Assembly (NCBI GenBank): GCA_015232455.1
Contig: JADFZQ010000020.1
Span: forward strand, 1 to 62,399
Direction of reading: 5' to 3'
Origin: Desulfamplus sp.
GTDB taxonomy: Bacteria; Desulfobacterota; Desulfobacteria; Desulfobacterales; Desulfobacteraceae
Length of the DNA: 62,399 bases
The notes under the pieces: model-generated
Told to the model about the DNA's origin: nothing
The model's database searches: none
Seen by the model: only the letters and a program-made list of their open reading frames with translations
Shown here: positions 62,299 through 62,399 of the stretch, piece by piece
Layout: each line of letters begins with the position of its first letter
Numbering within the stretch: the stretch's first letter is position 1
Position numbers and translations under genes: made by a program

Positions 62299-62333
62299 GT
62301 TTTTATATTCTCATTTTTGCTTTAATTTGTTAA
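62295..62333 (+). pseudogene. Possible cas2 start, cut off after a few codons
   Basis: A TTG at 62295 overlapping the cas1 stop by four bases reads SFYILI, which resembles the first strand of Cas2 proteins. The frame then diverges (FALIC) and stops at 62333. Ten bases later another gene starts. This would be a cas2 cut by an insertion. The evidence is only six residues plus position, so it is weak. Confidence 0.25.
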
Positions 62334-62342
62334 TGTGTGTTT

Positions 62343-62399
62343 ATGACAATAGAACTTGAATTCACACCAGAAATAATAGAAGAGATAAACTATGAACGT
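62343..62399 (+). CDS. Start of a possible IS630-like transposase, 3' partial
   Basis: The ATG at 62343 begins TIELEFTPEIIEEINYER and runs off the right edge. The ...INYER.. segment resembles the N-terminus of IS630-family transposases (the ...NYERYHHPHP-type start). Only 19 residues are visible, so the family is not secure. If right, an insertion sequence has replaced the cas2 position. Confidence 0.4.
   Translation, partial: MTIELEFTPEIIEEINYER

Noticed and set aside
53477-62399. A CRISPR array next to the cas genes
   Set aside because: No repeated 28-37-base units with spacers are visible on either strand in the window; an array may lie beyond the right edge.

Overview
The window is AT-rich DNA (roughly one third G+C by eye) from a Gram-negative bacterium with an outer membrane: it has an MltD-type lytic transglycosylase, an M23 lipoprotein, giant secreted repeat proteins and many multi-domain sensor kinases. 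A futalosine-pathway enzyme (MqnB), a CheB-CheR-PAS fusion, a CoA-transferase/GNAT fusion, a DUF342 (FapA-like) protein and an IspH-UbiA fusion together would fit a Desulfobacterota (Desulfobacterales-like) genome. That placement is inference from gene content only. ParA/ParB and housekeeping genes (coaE, ispH, queD) argue for chromosome rather than plasmid.

Layout. 1-9953: two giant surface/secreted proteins, a VCBS/cadherin-like adhesin open at the left edge and a LamG/Fn3/InlB-repeat protein. Between them lie an orphan MNT-type nucleotidyltransferase and a RelB/RelE-type toxin-antitoxin pair whose toxin is readable only with a -1 frameshift at T TTT TTA. 10021-13685: an orphan antitoxin-like gene, a duplicated-domain secreted protein, an HPt protein, mqnB and an AI-2E-family permease. 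13686-21681: a signalling block (diguanylate cyclase, hybrid histidine kinase, REC-TPR protein) followed by parA-parB; the 5' end of the kinase gene is duplicated on the far side of the cyclase, and that copy is split by a MITE-like element. 21755-34152: the IspH-UbiA fusion, a type II restriction-modification pair (MvaI/BcnI family), the DUF342 protein, queD, a radical SAM protein, an ACT-domain regulator, a HAD phosphatase, UPF0210 and an MFS transporter. 34284-50023: mostly minus-strand genes (MltD, SDR, YkgJ-type Cys-cluster protein, PAS hybrid kinase, M23 peptidase, CheB-CheR-PAS, CoA transferase-GNAT, Cache-HAMP-PAS kinase, coaE), with a plus-strand molybdopterin-binding-domain protein in the middle. 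50167-53477: an FAD oxidoreductase and two small membrane proteins.

53549-62399 is a type I-B CRISPR-Cas locus: cas6, cas8b, cas7, cas5, then a BrnT/BrnA toxin-antitoxin pair, then cas3 and cas1. It is bounded by mobile-element debris: an IS1-like transposase remnant before cas6 and what looks like the start of an IS630-like transposase after cas1. There is no cas4. A MITE sits between cas3 and cas1, and cas2 seems reduced to a few codons. cas1 appears to start at a non-canonical ATT. No CRISPR array lies in the window.

The best candidates for new biology are the toxin-antitoxin pair built into the cas operon between the Cascade genes and cas3, the frameshift-dependent RelE toxin, the IspH-UbiA fusion, and a family of about 100-bp MITE-like elements with a conserved 28-nt hairpin core, present in four places.
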